64,000 nucleotides of DNA from Ovis canadensis (GCF_042477335.2 NC_091248.1:117766501-117830500), one strand, 5' to 3'; shown: positions 1 to 10,635, counted from the first letter of the stretch. Notes: generated from the sequence alone by a model not told the origin. Numbers and translations: made by a program.

Positions 1-55
1 CTGGTAGGGGAACTAAGATCCAACAGGCTGTGCAGCATGACCAAAACAATAAAAC
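1..55 (+). mobile_element. CHR-type tRNA-Glu SINE, 3' part, cut by window start
   Basis: Holds the end of the SINE: GGGAACTAAGATCC, GCATGACCAAAACAATAAA. It lies in KLRG2 intron 3. Confidence 0.75.
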
Positions 56-870
56 CCACGGAAAGGAAGCACAGAATGATGCCTGCCCCCTTGATGACAC
101 TATTTGTCCTTCAGGTCTCAGTTTAAAGGTGACTTTCTGTAGGGACACTGCACTGAACCCCTACCCTGGATCACTACAACCTTCATAGTTTGGAGCTTGG
201 TGTGAGACACTGAACTCGTCAGTTTTCTGTATCAGTGAACTTGGTGAGGACTGGGGGCCTGCCCTATTGATCATTGACCGTAAGAGCCCAGCACACAGCA
301 GACCGGCCCAACAAAATGCAACCCTCCAACCCCCATATCCCTGCCAATAACCAGCAAGGGCCACAGGTAACACGCAAGCTGTGAGGCCAGCCCTGCACCC
401 AGAGGTGTTGGTGCAGACCCATCCTCCACCCACCCCTTTCAGGAACATCAGCTGGTCAACAGCTGGGAGAGGAACCTAAAAGAAATTCCAGCCTGAGGGG
501 TGACAACCTTACCCCTTCTGAAACCCCAAAGACCAGAAGACCAGACTGTACAAGGCACACACAGCCATTCCCGGGCATTTCATTTCCTCTCTGGCTGGAC
601 TCCACAGGCTGGGGCCCAGGGGCAGGGCTGGGTGGGAGCTTTGGAGGGGATGAGAAGGAACCTGGGCTGGCTTTGAGCTGTGAGTCCGAGGGCAGGGCAC
701 CCCTAAGCATCTTACAACTGTGGCTGCAGCAGATGGGCTCCTGCTGCCCAGCCCCGACCTCCTGGGAACAGTCACTCCTAATCACCAGATCTTGGAGCTT
801 CTTCCAGTGCTGAGAAGGCGGCTATCACTGCAGAGGAGCGCTATGGGGCCTGGCCACCCCTTACTCAAAT
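56..870. other. KLRG2 intron 3, no recognised element
   Basis: Non-repetitive by eye. I searched both strands for the missing KLRG2 lectin exons (WVG/WHW, final W-C) and saw none. Confidence 0.5.
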
Positions 871-871
871 T

Positions 872-975
872 CTGGTTCTGTGACTTGCAAGCTACTTGAC
901 CTTAGGCAAGTTCCCTGACTTTTCAGAGCTTCAGTGTGATCCTCTGTAAAGTGGGAAGATGTTTGCAATGAGGCC
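872..975 (-). mobile_element. MIR SINE fragment
   Basis: Antisense MIR core: TTCTGTGACTTGCAAGC, CTTGACCTTAGGCAAGTTCC and CCTCTGTAAAGTGGG. Confidence 0.7.
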
Positions 976-1279
976 TGAGATCATGTCCACAAAGCCAAGG
1001 GCGTGTAGTATATACTCATTAAATTAAGAGTCTCCAGTCTGCTGGGTGGTGTGTAAATCTTCGTGTCTGATCCCAACATACATGACCTCATCTGATGCTT
1101 GGCGTTGCCAAGGTGATCCTACCCTTCCCTGTCTTAGCTCCAGGCCATCTGGCTCTCTCCCTGGGCCTTCCCCACCCAGCTCCACCCATTCCATTCCTTG
1201 CAGCTCAGACTCCACTAACCTGTTCCCATTGTTAGCGAAAATTGTGGTGTGGGAAAAGCACTGTTTAGAGAGAAAAGTC

Positions 1280-1543
1280 AGAGAAGGCAATGGCAACCCA
1301 CTCCAGTACTCTTGCCTGGAAAATCCCATGGATAGAGGAGCCTGGCAGGCTGCAGTCCACGGGGTTGCAAAGAGTCGGACACGACTGAGCGACTTCACTT
1401 TCATGCATTGGAGAAGGAAATGGCAACCCACTCCAGTGTTCTTGCCTGGAGAATCCCAGGGACGGTGAAGCCTGGTGGGCTGCTATCTACGGGGTCACAC
1501 AGAGTCAGACATGACTGAAGCGACTTAGCAGCAGCAGCAGCAG
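1280..1543 (+). mobile_element. Bov-A2 SINE
   Basis: Two BovA half-units (each with GGCAACCCACTCCAGT) followed by an AGC-repeat tail, the full Bov-A2 layout. In KLRG2 intron 3. Confidence 0.9.
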
Positions 1544-1573
1544 AGATAAAAGTAAATTCTAAAAATTTGGGGG

Positions 1574-1787
1574 GCTTCCCTGGTGGCTCAGATGGTAAAG
1601 AATCAGCCTGCCATTCAGGAGACCTGGGTTCGGTTCCTGGGTCGGGAAGACCTCCTGGAGGAGGGTATGGCAACCCACTCCAGTATTCTTGCTTGGAGAA
1701 TCCCCATGGACATAGGAGCCTGGCGGGCTACAGTTCACGGGGTCACAAAGAGTCGGACATGACTGAGCAACTGAACTGAACTGAACT
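1574..1787 (+). mobile_element. Bov-tA SINE
   Basis: tRNA-like head (GGCTTCCCTGGTGGCTCAG), then a BovA body, ending GAACTGAACTGAAC. Directly follows the Bov-A2 copy. Confidence 0.9.
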
Positions 1788-1865
1788 TCCTCACCCCTGG
1801 GAAACCTAGCCGATCTTAAACCAGTGGCTAGTGAATCTAATGATTAATGGCACATGTGTGCAAGC

Positions 1866-2072
1866 TAAGTTGCCTCAGTCATGTCTCTCTGCAACCTGTG
1901 GACTGTAGCCTGCCAGGCTCCTCTGTCCATGGGATTCTCCAAGCAAGAATACTGGAGTGGGTTGCCATGCCCTCCTCCAGGGGATCTTCCTGACCCAGGG
2001 ATCAAATCTGTGCATCTTGTATATCCTGCATTGGCAGGCGAGTTCTTTACCACTAGTGCCACCTGTGAAGCA
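1866..2072 (-). mobile_element. Bov-tA SINE
   Basis: Antisense copy from the BovA tail (AGTCATGTCTCTCTGCAACC) to the tRNA head (TTACCACTAGTGCCACCTG). Confidence 0.88.
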
Positions 2073-2075
2073 CTG

Positions 2076-3039
2076 AAATGTTCTCCTTTCCTCTTAACTT
2101 CTTGAGAAAGAGGAGCTGTGGCTATGTCGGGCTCTGTGTACTACTGGCACTTTGGCGTGTCCCAGGGGTCCCTGCCTCCCAACTAGTGAGCCCAGCCTTT
2201 GCCAGCCAGCCCAGCCCCTCTACCAGCCGCCGGCCTGTCCTCAGCTGCTCTTTCCCACCCCTGTCTCAGTGCCTTCTGCAGCTTCTGGCCCTTGTCCAGA
2301 ACTCAGGAGAATTCTAGAAGTCCACAACCATCATATTCAGGATTTTAACTGCTTGATACCCAAGTCTTCACTTTGGTCTTTTTGCAAGGGGCATTTTGGA
2401 AGTTCCTTTTTGAAAAAAGCTTATTGAAACTTTGTGATGTATTTTCTGATTATATATACTTGTGTCACAAATGATTGATCCTATGTGCTAAGTTTTAAAA
2501 GAATTTAAGATCCATTTGCGATTGGGGTAGTTCAGCCCATCTCCCCTCTTGGAGGACCCCAGTCACAGGAAGGCCATTTGTTCAGGTGACCTCCAAAGTC
2601 ATTGTGGACCAAACCTGTCTGATGTGAGGCTGGAGGGCAGGGACCTTTTGCTTCACCAGTTTTCTGATGACACTTGCTGCGCTGAGTGAGTCTCAGGAGA
2701 TGGGCTGCTAAGTCCTTGCCCAGTTCACCCTCCACCCCCCATCAGCTCCAGGCACTCTCTAGGGATCCACCAAGTTCCCACTGGCCTTCACTTTGCAGAC
2801 CCAGCCAGGCTGGGTCTGGCAGAAACCATTATATTCTGATCTCTTGGCCTACCATTCCTCTACCATTTCCCCCTACTTCTAGAGCATACTATTTGTGGAA
2901 CACCTAGAACATTCCAAAAAGCTGGAAAGAAGAAAAATAATCACTTGTAATAATCAGTTGTGGCTCCAGTGATAACCATTAGTATACTTTCTTTCAGTAC
3001 TTTTCATGCCCCTCCCCTGCCCACCTCCCCCCTTCTCAC
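2076..3039. other. KLRG2 intron 3, proximal part, no recognised element
   Basis: No coding exon or clear repeat. The short frames here lack lectin motifs and splice structure. Confidence 0.5.
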
Positions 3040-3185
3040 CTGGGTGTGTCTCAGCAGGGGGAGGGTAGCGTGGTGGGCTGAGCAGAAAGCCTGGCTGGTC
3101 TCCCAGGCCTCGGCTTCGGCAGCGAGGTAGTAGCAGTGCCCCTCGGACCACATCCAGCCCTGGGGGCATGGTCGGCATCTGATCC
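3040..3185 (-). CDS. KLRG2: KLRG2 coding exon 3 (first half of lectin domain)
   Basis: 146 bp between a CTGCAG acceptor and a GTGAGAAG donor, ending in phase 0. Encodes GIRCRPCPQGWMWSEGHCYY, then AEAEAWETSQAFC and ATLPLLRHTQ. The CxxC, PxGW, CYY, W and FC pattern is the start of an NK-type C-type lectin-like domain. The following exon is not in the window. Confidence 0.94.
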
Positions 3186-6100
3186 CTGCAGCACGGAGAG
3201 CGGAGGTGAGCACAGGGTAAACTGTACAGAGCTCAAGGTTGGTATGGATGTTCAAATATCAGGGGGCAGGTGCGGAGACATGGAGCTGGAGAGCCTGGAA
3301 GGGGAGAGGGAAACCAGCATGGGGGGCGGGGCAAGCACGGGGGCGGGGTGAGCACGGGGGGCGGGGCGAGCACGGGGGGCGGGGCGTGGGGCAGGTCCCG
3401 GGAAGGCTTATGCACAAGCTGCATCCACTGGGAAGGGATTCTAATCCCTTACCTTTGCTCACTGAGCCCCCTATCTTTGTGCATCTGCCCAGGGGGGTGT
3501 CTTTTTCTTCTTTTTTTTTTTCTCAAAAGATTTTTTTGATTTGGACCATTTTTAAAAGTCTTTATTGTACTTGTTACAATATTACTTCTGTTTCATGTTT
3601 GGGGTTTTTGGCCACGGGGCACGTGGGAGCTCAGCTGCCCAACCAGAGACTGAACCTGTACTCCCTGCGTTGGAAGGCGAAGTCCTAACCACTGGATTGC
3701 CAGGGAAGTCCCTGGGGATGTCTTTTACTAACTTCACAAAGAAGCTGGAAGGACTAGACATCCTGCCGGTGGAGCAGGGGAGGAGAGGGGTGGGGGAGGG
3801 GGAGGAGAGGGGTGAGGGTGGGGAAGAAGTTCCACACCTGTTTTCGAGGCCAAGGCCACAACGGCCATCGCCAACACCGCCAGGAGCACGGCCATGACTG
3901 CCAGGGCCCAGCGCAGGGACCTCATGTACATGGGCAGCCCTGGGAGGGGGGGAGGGGAACACCAGGAGACACAGGTTAGGATGTCATCGCAACTCAGGAC
4001 CATGCTGAATCCTACAAGAGCATTACACCCACCTCAGCACCCACCCCCTTGGCCCATAACACCAGGATAAACCATTCAATTTAGGTCCAAACTTCATATT
4101 TGGGAGAAAACTGCTAGAAGATATTCCACTTCTTAAGTAACAAGGAGACAAGAGATTCTCTTCAAGTGAGAGAGTTAAGTGGCTAACAACCATTAATGGA
4201 GCTCCTGATGTGCACAAGAGGCAAGGCACCAACAACACGGAGGGGGCAAGGTCCCTGCGCTCAGGTTGCTAACGGGACGGACAAAGATACCAGGAGATAA
4301 AATTCCACAGGAGAGAGGGCCCAGGGCTAGATTCAAAGTTCAACAGACCCTCCGATTCAAGTTTAAGTCCTGACTCCATGGGACCCTCAAGTGTTCTTGG
4401 TGTTTTCCCATTTTAATGTTGGAATCACACCTGCCTCTGCTCTCTTGCTCCAGGTCACTGGAGACCACTGATGAAGCATCAGGCAAAGAGTGCTTTGCAG
4501 GCTGCAGAGCTCTAGACAAACGTGAGCAGTCAGCCGCTCAGGGACCAGGGGACTAGATGGCTGGAAAGAGGCTGCGGAGGGGAAAGGAAGACAGGGGACA
4601 CTCCAGGAGGGAGGAAGGACTCAGATAGAATGTGTTCAGAGGTCACCTTGTACCCCGTAGACAGACTAACTGGGGAGACCAAAGGGGAACACCTGGAGAA
4701 CAAAACAGTCAGTGCTTGCTCACAGACATCGATAGTTATAAGCAGCTTTCCACCTAGAAAGGCACGCGCATCTGAAGTCACTGAGCACTCAGGATGGGTC
4801 CTCGGCCACAACTCAGGTGTGAAATCAATCAGAGCAAAAACATCGTGCTGCAGGGGGCCCAGGACCCACCCAGATCTTGGGGATGTGGGTCAGGAATGCC
4901 GCATAATTGGTGTGAGGGTCTTAAGAAATCAGTCATATTTCCCAAAGTCTAGAACAGCAGAAGTCAGTCTGTGGCAAATATTTCATTATTTTGAAAAGAA
5001 CAATTCCATTAAAAAAAAAAAAAAGCCACATACATTGTGTATACCCACCATCTGATTCCCTTTTTGTATCTGGTATTGACATCTCTGATGTCACACCCTG
5101 TGCTGCTTTTCTTCGCGGCTCATCCATTGCCATCCAGTCTCTATATTTTGACTGCCTCTCCCAACCCACAACTGAAACAGGGCCTGCTTCCTCCTGTAGT
5201 CAAATCCCACAGCTGGGGCAGAGCCAGTTTGGGAGGACTCACAGTTTATTCACCTGGGGCAGCCGAGGGGCATCATAAAAACTAAAATACACACTTTCAA
5301 ATACACAACTTGCCAGAGGACTCAGAGGGCTCCTGCCACTGATGCCGGTGGCTTCTGTCCCTCCGGCTGAGCTCAAGCATGCTGGACACCACTCTCTCAG
5401 CTCCACTTCCTCCAGACACTCAGAACATTCTTCCTCTGAATGTCCCTCACCTCCCCACACCATGCCATCGCAGACTGCCAGGCCCTTTTGTTTTCTCCAG
5501 AGTAAGGACTGCCGGAGGGCAGGGTCAGGGCTCTGTTTCCTCCCTGATGTGATGGTTGTCTAACCCGCTGGTTAGACAACCACTGAGATCCAGCTGTGGC
5601 TCTCCTGCCCCGACAGCGCTGGGGAGGAAGCGTTCTTGGCACGTGCTCACACTCCGAAGTTAGTGCCATCCGTTGAGTATAGATTCACAGAGCACTGCCA
5701 GGTGTTGGAGATTTGGTGAGATGTAGGCTGTCACCAGCCATGCCCCGCGGGGCTTGGGAATCCTGAGGGTACTCACAAGAGGGATCCTGAGCTGGGCAGC
5801 ACAAGGGCCCGTGGAGCACAGAATAGAGACACCTACCAGCCTTGGGACCAGATGAGGTCACTCTAAACCAACACCTAAGGGGACATATTCTCCATCCCAG
5901 GATCCAGCTGTCCCTCCAGTTTTAGGCTGTCTGCAAAAAGTGACTTCTCTTCTGGGGTGCATGCTGCCATTGAGAACATTCCCTGAGTCTTTTTTTTTTT
6001 TAATATTTATTAGTTTGTGCCAGGTCTTAGTTGCAGCATGTGGGATCTAGTTCCTTGACCAGGGATTGAATCCAGGCTCCCTGCATTGGAGCTCGGAGTC

Positions 6101-9100
6101 TTAGCCACTGGGCCACCAGGCAAGCCCCTCCCTGAGTCTTTGATTTTTCAGTTTACATGGGGCCAGCACCTTTGGGACAGTTGCCCCCGAAAGCAGTGAA
6201 GAGACAAAGCAGTGATGTCCCCTAACTCTCTCCACAGTGGCCTCTCGGGTTCACAAGGAGGGGACATGAAACATCTGGGTGGCAGCATTACTGTGCTGGG
6301 GGCCTGGGCAAGTCCCCCAGCCTGTGCCCTCAAGTGCCTTGTTGTTGAGGTAGGTCACTAGCTTGATCCCTTCTGGTAAAGGCCACAGCAGGCAGAAACC
6401 ACACGCAGAGTTGCTCATCCAGGCAGCCTCCCTCAGACCAAGCCTCAGCCAGGTGCTGGGGACCTTAAAGTTCTCTGATCCCACACTTCCCAGAGAGCAA
6501 GCCCAAAGCACCAGTGTCTGTGTGCACTCCGCAGTATTTTCTGTCAGCTGTCTTCCCCCTATACCCTCAGAATTCATCCTCATGCCCCCAGGTTCCTTGC
6601 CTCATGCCCAGAGCTCTGTTCCCACGTGGCTGCTGCTGCTAAGTCGCTTCAGTCGTGTCCGACTCTGTGCAACCCCACAGATGGCAGCCCACCAGGCTCC
6701 CCCGTCCCTGGGATTCTCCAGGCAAGAACAATGGAGTGGGTTGCCATTTCCTTCTCCGCGTGGCAGCACTCCCTAAGTCTGCCTCTCCCCAGGACACTGC
6801 TGACCACATCTTCCTCAAACTTTCTCCTTTTGCAGCTGCTTTGTATCCTGATTCTCTTCCTACCACCTATACTTTTCTTTCCCAGTCTGTGACTGGCTCC
6901 TTTTCCTCTTGTTCTTTGGTGATGCATGGCGTGCAGGATCTTAGTTCCCAGATTAAGGATCGAACCTGAGACCCCTGTAGTCAGGGCTTGGAGTCTTAAC
7001 CACTGGACTGCCAGGGCGTTTGACTCTTCTTACTTTAAATGACATCACTGCCTGGAACTCCCAAACGCACCTGCTTATTTCTTCCCCACCTCTTTCCCCA
7101 TTCTCCACTCTGGAAGGATAACCCAATGAATCCATCACTCCGCTACTCAGATAAGCAACTTGGGAGGTATCCCCACTCCTCCTGTTCGCGCATCTTCGTG
7201 GGCACAGTGGCCTCGCTCACTAATCCTGCCTCTTGAACCCTCCCTCCTACCCCTGCCACAGATCAGGCCTTCATCGTCTCTGGCTGAACAACTGCTGTCA
7301 CCTCCTAAGATCTGCCTTCCTTCAACCTCATGCCCGTCCCAACCTTCCTCCACAGTGCTGTCAGAGCTCATTTTCTAGTCATTTCCTTATTACCCCACCC
7401 TTCAAACAGTAAAGAATCTGCCTGCAACACACAAGACCCTGGTTCAATCCCTGGGTCAGGAAGATCCCCTGGAGAAGGGAATGGCAACCCACTCCAGTGT
7501 TCTTGCCTGGAGAATTCCATGGACAGAGGAGCCTGGCAGGCTACAGTCCATCAGGTCATAAAGAGCCAAACATGACTGAGCAACTTCTATTATTAATCTG
7601 ATAAAAAGCTATAGACTCATTCTGGTAGACAGAATAACGTCCCCTTAAAGATGCTGGTAAAGAATCCACCTGCCAATGCGGAAGATGTAGCTTTGATCCC
7701 TGGGTCGGGAAGATCCTCTGGAGGAGGAAATGGCAACCCACTCCAGTATTCTTGCCTGGAAAATTCCATGGCAGAGGAGCCTGGCAGGCTACAGTTCATG
7801 GGATTACAAGTCAGACACAGTTGAGCACACAGCACGGCAGCAAAGATGTCCATGTCTTAATCCCTGGGACCTGGGAATATGTTAGGTTACAGGTACGTGG
7901 GGATTAAGGTTTCTTATCTGCTGACCTTGAGATGGATTTCTGGGTGGGTCCAATGTAATCACAAGGGTCCTTATAAATGGAAGAGGAGGACAGAAGGACA
8001 GGAGAGTCAAAGATGGCAGTGGGAGGCTTCAAACAGACATTGTCTGGTTTGGAATATACAGAGGACCATGAGCTAAGGAACTCGATCACCCTTAGAAACC
8101 AGAAAAGGCAAGGAAACAACCATCTCCTGAAGCCCCCAGAATGGATCACAGGGGTTGATAACTGGACTTTAGATCCCCGAGCCTACATCAGATTTCAGAC
8201 TTACAGAACTGCAAGATAATAAAATAGTGCCATTTTAAGCCTCTGTTTGCGCCAGTTTGTTACAGCAGCACCAGAAATCGACTACTCTTCTCATGCATAA
8301 AGTGTGCTCCCACCCAACTCTGCACAAGTTCCTGAGTGATCGGAGTCCTTGACCTCTACCATGTCCAAGAACAACCTCCCCACCTCCGTCATAGAGCCCC
8401 TCGGGATTTGCATCCTGTCCAGCTGACCCATCCTTCCACTCGCTGGCCAAGCTGTTAGCAATGTGTCTGTATCTAGCTCCCCAGGGTCCCTGTTCCTGTT
8501 GGCTTTCTACCTAGAAGGAGTCTACCACCCGCAACTCCTTAAGCTTCTTAGTTGAAGGAAGCTTTCCCATGCCCTCAAGTTCACCAACCACTCCCTTCTG
8601 CTTCCGTGTCCAGGATTTTTATATTTAGGATCTTTCTTCTTCCCCGAAAACCCCCACGCCGCGGGGCACGCCCCCCACCCCTCCCGCCCAGTCTGGCCTG
8701 TTGTCCCCCCGCAGTAGCTGCTGAATGGATGAGTGTTAGGGGCCAAGTGATCCCTGATATATAGGAGGGAAAGAGGAACTCTGGGCCTAGAGAGGTCGGC
8801 CAGCCAGAGCCAGGAGTAGGTTGTTCTATCCGGTCGCCACCACCGTCACGTGATCCTGAAAGCCTTCCTCGCGCCTGGAATTCCTTCCACCCCTACTTCT
8901 CAAAGATGCTGCGCACACTAAGACGGAACGCGAAAGTTCTTGGAGGGTCAGGGAGGGAGAACAGTGGTTTTATTTTTTACTACCAACAATTTGAATGATA
9001 ATTACGTAGACCTTAAAGTTATTGGCTCTAAGCCAGAGGGACCGGGTGGGGATTCCTCCACTCCGGTGGCTCAACCCCCACCGGGCAGCGCTGCTCCCGG

Positions 9101-9911
9101 CGCCCGCGCGCTTACCTACGCGCTTTATGATCCGGGACATCTTCTTGTCGCCGTCCAGCTCGGCGTGGGGCAGGAGCACGGCATCCTCCCGGCAGCGGCA
9201 GCGGCACACAGGGGAGCTCGGGGACTCTGCGCGCCCCTCCGCCGGTCTGGCGCAGCCCTCGGCGTCGAGGCCGCGCTCAGTCCCGGCGGCGGCCGGCGGC
9301 GTGTCGCGGCCCCACGTGCCTCCCGGGGACTGGGTCCGCCGCAGGAGCGTGTGCGCGGGGGAGGCGTGGCGGGAGAAGCCCGGGGACTCGGGCACCGGGA
9401 CGGTGAGGAAGCGTGTGGAGGGCGCCGGCGAGGGCGCGCGGCTGCCGTCGGCCGTGCCCACAGACTTCACGCGCACGTCCACCTGTAGTTCCACCGGGGT
9501 CCAGGCTCCCGGAGCTGGCTCACCCGGCGCGGCCTTGGGTATCAGCTCGGTCTCAGGCATCTCGCCGTCCCGGGGCTGCTCGGCCGCGACGGGGTCCGGA
9601 GACGGCGGCTCCGGGCCGGTCGACGCCTGGCGGCGGAAGGCGCCATAGCCCAGGCTGGGTGGCAGTAATCGCAGGGGCGCGGGGCGAGGCGAGGGCAGCA
9701 TCTTCCCGCCCGACAGGTCCTGGCCCGCGCCCGCCGCCTCTTTGGCGGGGGCCAGACTCAAGCTGTTCTCGGGACTCTCGGGGCGCCTTTCCTCCGCGGA
9801 GTCCTGCTGCTGCTCCAGCTCCGCGACCTGGCTTCCCAAGGACTCCATTTCTAACTCGGCTCCGGCTCGGTCTTCCCTTGAAGCCCCCCGCGCCGCCCGG
9901 GCCCCCTCCAT
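3040..9911 (-). CDS. KLRG2: KLRG2, killer cell lectin-like receptor G2 (three exons seen, 3' part outside the window)
   Basis: Type II membrane receptor of the NK-type C-type lectin-like family. Coding exons read 9911-9116, 3939-3838 and 3185-3040, with consistent phases (1, 1, 0) and GT/AG junctions, giving 348 residues. Residues 1-265 are a long proline-rich cytoplasmic tail, about 276-296 are one hydrophobic membrane segment, and 303-348 begin the lectin domain (C303, C306, W310, C317, W327, C334). Recalled human KLRG2 has about 409 residues, so some 70 residues (the WIG/WHW region and last cysteines) are missing and must be encoded left of base 1; I found no matching exon in 1-3039. The only near-ITIM in the tail is L-G-Y-G-A-F, which lacks the usual I/V/L at +3. 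Ligand and function are poorly known. It is divergent from CLEC2L, as on human 7q34. The identification rests on remembered protein similarity and exon structure. Confidence 0.93.
3321..3386 (+). repeat. GC-rich minisatellite, 17-18 bp unit, about 3.7 copies
   Basis: Units 3321-3338, 3339-3355, 3356-3373 and partial 3374-3386, each a G5-6 C G4 block plus a short AGCAC-like spacer. It lies in KLRG2 intron 2. The G-rich strand is the template strand for KLRG2. Confidence 0.9.
3500..3712 (-). mobile_element. CHR-type tRNA-Glu SINE
   Basis: Antisense copy with T-rich start, TTTGGCCACGGGGCACGTG, CCAACCAGAGACTGAACC and the end GCCAGGGAAGTCCC. In KLRG2 intron 2. Confidence 0.85.
3838..3939 (-). CDS. 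KLRG2: KLRG2 coding exon 2 (transmembrane)
   Basis: 102 bp, phase 1 at both ends, AG acceptor at 3941-3940 and GT donor at 3837-3836. Encodes GLPMYMRSLRW followed by the hydrophobic run ALAVMAVLLAVLAMAVVALA. The donor is followed in the RNA by a long pyrimidine stretch (purine-rich on the plus strand, 3776-3830). Confidence 0.93.
3940..5985. other. KLRG2 intron 1, 3' half; only a hairpin recognised
   Basis: Mostly single-copy looking. It contains an A-run at 5011-5024 and the perfect inverted repeat at 5553-5582 listed separately. No exon is supported. Confidence 0.5.
5553..5582. repeat. Perfect 13-bp inverted repeat with 4-bp loop
   Basis: Arms TGGTTGTCTAACC and GGTTAGACAACCA flank the loop CGCT. 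It is too short for a microRNA precursor. Confidence 0.95.
5990..6126 (-). mobile_element. CHR-type SINE
   Basis: Poly-T start, TTAGTTGCAGCATGTGGG, GACCAGGGATTGAATCC and GCCACCAGGCAAGCCCC. In KLRG2 intron 1. Confidence 0.85.
6629..6757 (-). mobile_element. Bov-A2 SINE, single half-unit
   Basis: Begins with TGCTGCTGCT (tail, antisense) and one BovA unit ending TTGCCATTTCCTTCTCC. The second half-unit is missing. Confidence 0.88.
6920..7018 (-). mobile_element. CHR-type SINE, 3'-truncated
   Basis: Retains GGATCTTAGTTCCCAG, GGATCGAACCTGAGACCCC and TTAACCACTGGACTGCCAGG. No poly-T end. Confidence 0.8.
7019..7400. other. KLRG2 intron 1, pyrimidine-rich, no recognised element
   Basis: Pyrimidine-rich sequence without a supported exon. 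Confidence 0.5.
7405..7588 (+). mobile_element. Bov-tA SINE, head truncated
   Basis: Starts inside the tRNA-like head (AGTAAAGAATCTGCCTGC) and runs through the BovA body to ATGACTGAGCAACT. Confidence 0.88.
7652..7833 (+). mobile_element. Bov-tA SINE
   Basis: Second nearby sense copy, from GGTAAAGAATCCACCTGCC through the BovA body to GAGCACACAGC. Confidence 0.88.
7838..8284 (+). mobile_element. MaLR-type (MLT1-like) LTR fragment
   Basis: Diverged copy with AATGTAATCACAAGGGTCC, TTATAAATGGAAGAGG, CAGAACTGCAAGATAATA and GTTTGTTACAGCAGC near its end. Solitary, with no coding remnants. Subfamily uncertain. Confidence 0.55.
8286..9115. other. KLRG2 intron 1, 5' end
   Basis: No repeat recognised up to about 8940. 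A GC-rich patch sits at 8655-8700. The last part grades into the CpG island. Confidence 0.5.
9116..9911 (-). CDS. KLRG2: KLRG2 coding exon 1 (cytoplasmic tail)
   Basis: Starts at ATG 9911-9909, which has A at -3 and G at +4, a strong Kozak context. The frame stays open upstream to 10049 but that stretch has no ATG (its first codon is GTG), so 9911 is the natural start. It encodes 265 residues plus one base and ends at a GTAAG donor. Segments around STRFLTVPVPESPGFSRHA and PVELQVDVRVKSVG match what I recall of human KLRG2. GC content is very high and the exon lies in a CpG island. Confidence 0.93.
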
Positions 9912-10120
9912 CCTGTGCGCAGAGGAGCGGAGAGACGCCGAGCGGGACGCACCTGGGCCCAGGTAGGGGATTAGCGTCTCCTCCCGGGTTGGGATTGGTC
10001 CGGAGGAGTCGCTTAAATTGCCAAGCCACACCCCTCCCTGTCGCCACACCCACTCCCTCCTCCCAAACCAGGGCCCCGCTGGGATTGGCTATGGCCAATG
10101 GTTCTGTTGGCCACGCCCCT
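9912..10120 (-). promoter_or_regulatory. KLRG2: KLRG2 5' UTR and proximal promoter, CCAAT and CACCC boxes
   Basis: Upstream of the start codon the CpG-rich sequence holds ATTGG (CCAAT on the KLRG2 strand) at 9994-9998 and 10084-10088, CCAAT at 10095-10099, and CACCC/GC-box-like runs near 10026-10060 and 10111-10120. No TATA box is obvious. This fits a TATA-less CpG-island promoter bound by NF-Y and SP/KLF factors (inference). The transcription start cannot be fixed from sequence. Confidence 0.6.
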
Positions 10121-10550
10121 TCAGGCTCCCTTCTGACTGAGGTTTTACTCAGAAAGACAGAGCTGGGAACAGACTCATAAGGGGGATCCCAGAGCTCAGA
10201 CTCTTCTTTTTCTTGTCCCTGGCCCCAACCGTTTCTCCCTCTAGCGCTCTGGACTGTGCTGATTTTTGAGAGTTATGGCTTGGGCGGAGAGCGGTTGGCC
10301 AAGCCTGTAGAAATCCTGGGACCTCTGTAAAATCAGCGGGTCCAAAGAAAACGGGCCTGCTTGTGGAAAGGAGCAGAGTTGAGTATCTGGGGAAGGAGCG
10401 GGCACCTGAGAGGTCGCCCCCAAGGCAGAAGTCGCGGGGACACCTACTCTGGAGGCCCGACTCCCACTCTGCGAACTCAATAAAGACTGAGAGATTAATA
10501 AGCTTGAAAATGTGTATTTTCACCGGGACCAGTAATCTAAATACCGTTAA
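10121..10550. other. Upstream flank of KLRG2, no recognised element
   Basis: Non-repetitive by eye. It could hold distal promoter elements but shows no gene. Confidence 0.4.
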
Positions 10551-10555
10551 AAAAA

Positions 10556-10632
10556 TATAGATTCCTGGCGGACTCCACCTAGACCTACCGAATCTCATAA
10601 GGGGATAAAGAGGCCAATTTTCAACAAGCGCC
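10556..10632. mobile_element. MER5A-like hAT DNA transposon fragment
   Basis: Contains AGATTCCTGGCGGACTCCAC, CTAGACCTACCGAATCTC and a CCCCAGG end, resembling the internal part of MER5A. Short, so tentative. Confidence 0.45.
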
Positions 10633-10635
10633 CCA

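Larger units (their letters stand above)
8870..10120. promoter_or_regulatory. CpG island over KLRG2 exon 1
   Basis: CpG dinucleotides are dense through exon 1 and its upstream flank, mostly 9090-9960, and drop sharply on both sides. Several long plus-strand reading frames here are by-products of the GC-rich exon and are not genes. Confidence 0.8.

Noticed and set aside
1046..1468. 140-codon plus-strand frame
   Set aside because: Its second half is Bov-A2 SINE sequence; no independent coding support.
9912..10049. Extension of KLRG2 upstream of 9911 in the same frame
   Set aside because: The open stretch begins with GTG and has no ATG; ATG 9911 has a strong Kozak context and fits the known protein start.
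9413..10180. 255-codon plus-strand frame opposite KLRG2 exon 1
   Set aside because: Shadow of the GC-rich exon on the other strand, with proline/arginine/alanine-rich random-looking content.
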